The position numbers were made by a program, and so were the translations under genes. From assembly GCA_012517025.1 (NCBI GenBank), contig JAAYVT010000124.1, forward strand, positions 1 to 9,181: a stretch of 9,181 bases of DNA, written 5' to 3'. Shown piece by piece: positions 7,693 through 9,181 of this stretch. A model generated the notes under the pieces. That model made no database searches. It was not told the DNA's origin and worked only from the letters and a program-made list of their open reading frames with translations. Position 1 is the first letter of the stretch, and each line of letters begins with the position of its first letter. Origin of the DNA: Phyllobacteriaceae bacterium (GTDB lineage Bacteria; Pseudomonadota; Alphaproteobacteria; Rhizobiales; Ancalomicrobiaceae).

Positions 7693-8016
7693 ATGTCCGA
7701 CTTCACTCTCCGCACCCTCGAGACCATCATCGCGACGCGCGCCGCCTCCGACGACGAGAAATCCTACACGCGCAAGCTGCTGGGCAAAGGCGTCGCCGTC
7801 TGTGCCAAGAAGCTCGGCGAGGAGGCGGTGGAGACGGCGCTCGCCGCCGTGGTCGGCACCGAGGAGGAGGTCGCGGCCGAAACCGCCGATCTCCTCTACC
7901 ATCTGTTGGTGGTGCTGAAGGCGCGGGGAGTGAGCGTCGACGACGTCATGACCGTCCTCGAGGGACGGACCGGACGGACCGGCCTCGAGGAAAAGGCCTC
8001 GCGGCCGAAGGACTGA
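7693..8016 (+). CDS. hisE: Phosphoribosyl-ATP pyrophosphatase
   Basis: HisE hydrolyses phosphoribosyl-ATP to phosphoribosyl-AMP and pyrophosphate, the second step of histidine synthesis. The protein is 107 residues, all-alpha and MazG-like, the normal length for stand-alone alphaproteobacterial HisE. Metal-binding acidic residues are visible in KLGEEAVETA (E43, E44, E47) and in AAETADLLYHLLVVL (E63, D66). The C-terminus EKASRPKD resembles that of rhizobial homologues. I chose the ATG at 7693, because MSDFTLRTLE is a typical N-terminus. The upstream in-frame TTG at 7654 would add 13 residues from the hairpin-bearing gap. No strong Shine-Dalgarno sequence precedes the ATG. coaA starts 4 bp after its stop, so the two are probably translated together. 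Confidence 0.96.
   Translation: MSDFTLRTLETIIATRAASDDEKSYTRKLLGKGVAVCAKKLGEEAVETALAAVVGTEEEVAAETADLLYHLLVVLKARGVSVDDVMTVLEGRTGRTGLEEKASRPKD
7963..7980 (+). repeat. Tandem 9-bp repeat in hisE
   Basis: Two perfect adjacent copies of GGACGGACC encode the GRTGRTG stretch (residues 91-97) just before the conserved C-terminal tail of HisE. As 9 bp is three codons, the frame is kept whether one or two copies are present. It looks like a local slippage duplication. Confidence 0.6.
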
Positions 8017-8020
8017 GCAG

Positions 8021-9103
8021 ATGCCGAATGCGGCGGGCGAACCACCGCGGCGGCGGGGGACGAAGGCGCGGGCCGATCCGGCCCGACGCAGGGAGACTGC
8101 CGAAGTGGATCAACGGTCGTCCGCGCGCCCGCTCGGAAGCGGGGAGCAGGACCCTCTCTCGTCGCTGGGCGAGGTCTCACCTTATCGTCGGTTCGATCGC
8201 GAGGCCTGGGCGCGTTTCCGCGCCGACACCCCGCTGACCCTCGACGAGGCCGATCTCGTCCGCCTGCGCGGCCTCAACGATCCGATCAACCTCGAAGAGG
8301 TGGTGAAGATCTACTTGCCGCTGTCGCGCCTGTTGTCGCTCTACGTCGAGGCGACGCAGGGGCTGTTCCACGTCACCAAGCGGTTTCTCGGCGGCGAGGC
8401 GCCGAAGGTGCCGTTCGTGATCGGGTTGGCCGGTTCGGTGGCGGTCGGCAAGTCGACCACCGCGCGCATCCTCAAGGCGTTGTTGTCGCGCTGGTCGTCG
8501 AGCCCGAAGGTCGACCTCGTCACCACCGACGGCTTCCTTTATCCCAACGAGGTGCTGCAGCGCGAAGGGCTGATGCGGCGCAAGGGCTTCCCGGAAAGCT
8601 ACGATCTGCCGGCGCTGCTCGAGTTCCTCGCCGCCATCAAGGCCGGGCGCGACAGGGTGCAGGCGCCGGTCTATTCGCATCTGGTCTACGACGTGGTGCC
8701 CGGCGAGACCGTCACCATCGATCGGCCGGACATCCTGATCCTCGAGGGACTGAACGTCCTGCAGACCTCCAAGTTGCCGAAGAACGGCCAGGGCCTGCCC
8801 TTCGTCTCCGACTTCTTCGACTTCTCGATCTACCTCGACGCCGAGGACGAGCTCCTCAAGTCCTGGTACGTCGGCCGGTTCATGAGCCTGCGCGAGACGG
8901 CGTTCCGCAATCCGGAGAGCTACTTCCATCGCTACGCGCAGATCTCGCGCGACGAGGCGTTGCGGACGGCGCTCGATCTGTGGACCAACATCAACTTGGT
9001 CAATCTGCACGATTCGATCCGGCCGACCCGGCCGCGCGCCGATCTGGTGCTGACCAAGGGCGCCGACCACCGCATCGTCTCGGTCGATCTGCGCAAGCTC
9101 TGA
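8021..9103 (+). CDS. coaA: Type I pantothenate kinase
   Basis: CoaA phosphorylates pantothenate with ATP, the first and feedback-controlled step of coenzyme A synthesis. From the ATG at 8021 the protein has 360 residues. A P-loop kinase core follows the N-terminal region: Walker A GSVAVGKST (138-146) with K144, D170 in TTDGF, H220 in PVYSH, Y283 and R286 in WYVGRF, and N325 near the end. These match E. coli K101, D127, H177, Y240, R243 and N282 at a constant offset of 43. R149 matches E. coli R106, a residue linked to CoA inhibition, so feedback control by CoA is likely. GAAGGA at 8007-8012, 8 nt before the ATG and inside hisE, supports start 8021. A GTG at 8105, preceded by GGGAG at 8091-8095, would give 332 residues, closer to the family length, and would remove an Arg/Pro-rich stretch with poor codon bias. 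The product is certain; the start is not. Confidence 0.95.
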   Translation: MPNAAGEPPRRRGTKARADPARRRETAEVDQRSSARPLGSGEQDPLSSLGEVSPYRRFDREAWARFRADTPLTLDEADLVRLRGLNDPINLEEVVKIYLPLSRLLSLYVEATQGLFHVTKRFLGGEAPKVPFVIGLAGSVAVGKSTTARILKALLSRWSSSPKVDLVTTDGFLYPNEVLQREGLMRRKGFPESYDLPALLEFLAAIKAGRDRVQAPVYSHLVYDVVPGETVTIDRPDILILEGLNVLQTSKLPKNGQGLPFVSDFFDFSIYLDAEDELLKSWYVGRFMSLRETAFRNPESYFHRYAQISRDEALRTALDLWTNINLVNLHDSIRPTRPRADLVLTKGADHRIVSVDLRKL

Positions 9104-9111
9104 GGCGCAGC

Positions 9112-9139
9112 CGGCGGCTTCATCTGCCGGAGGCCGCCG
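9112..9139. terminator. Possible shared terminator hairpin after coaA
   Basis: CGGCGGC (9112-9118) is the reverse complement of GCCGCCG (9133-9139), with a 14-nt loop. It lies between coaA and the converging minus-strand frame and overlaps the end of the latter. There is no T-run on either strand, so termination is only a suggestion from position and pairing. Confidence 0.3.
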
Positions 9140-9181
9140 CGATCCGATCCGCCGCCCGGCGCAGCGCCGGCAGGATCTCGG
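9120..9181 (-). CDS. C-terminal end of an unidentified convergent gene (partial)
   Basis: On the minus strand, a frame enters from the right edge and stops at TGA (complement of 9120-9122), giving 19 visible residues, EILPALRRAADRIAAASGR. The amphipathic, Ala/Arg-rich helix looks like a genuine protein C-terminus, and the 16-bp gap to the coaA stop is normal for convergent genes. I cannot identify the product. Ends like this occur in LysR-type regulators and other families, but that is a guess. The start lies beyond the window. Confidence 0.4.
   Translation of the reverse strand, partial: EILPALRRAADRIAAASGR

Noticed and set aside
8364..8379. Second parS-like match, TGTTCCACGTCACCAA, in coaA
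   Set aside because: Only 11 of 16 positions match, the right half is broken, and the bases are explained by conserved coding sequence (LFHVTK).
9156..9170. Perfect CCGGCGC-A-GCGCCGG palindrome near the right edge
   Set aside because: The single-base loop makes a hairpin impossible as written, and it falls within the probable coding end of the minus-strand gene, where such G/C palindromes are common.

Overview
The window is a G+C-rich stretch of bacterial chromosome carrying ordinary housekeeping genes, all on the + strand until the last few dozen bases. Protein sequences, G/C-rich third codon positions and gene content fit an alphaproteobacterium, most likely Hyphomicrobiales (Rhizobiales). 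The genus cannot be fixed from the sequence alone. No plasmid, phage, IS, CRISPR, tRNA or rRNA feature is visible.

Layout: (1) 1-3510, the two subunits of phenylalanyl-tRNA synthetase, pheS (5' end cut off by the window) and pheT. (2) 3511-3650, a 140-bp gap with a near-perfect ParB-binding site (parS-like, 3516-3531), a terminator-like hairpin (3539-3558) and a possible promoter placed so close to the next ATG that the message may be leaderless. (3) 3651-6737, polA, a full three-domain DNA polymerase I with all catalytic residues for 5' nuclease, proofreading and polymerisation. An in-frame palindromic repeat (4653-4810) is embedded between its 5'-nuclease and proofreading domains. (4) 6856-8016, hisF and hisE, two histidine biosynthesis genes. 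(5) 8021-9103, coaA, type I pantothenate kinase, 4 bp behind hisE. (6) 9120-9181, the last codons of a convergent minus-strand reading frame that leaves the window.

Functionally the genes cover translation (PheST), DNA replication and repair (PolA), histidine synthesis (HisF, HisE) and the first step of CoA synthesis (CoaA). Probable transcription units are pheST, polA (perhaps reading into hisF), and hisF-hisE-coaA.

I do not see an undescribed multi-gene system. The two observations most worth following are the translated palindromic repeat inside polA, which accounts for most of its extra length over E. coli PolA, and the parS-like site just after pheT, which would place this locus in the chromosome-segregation region near the replication origin.
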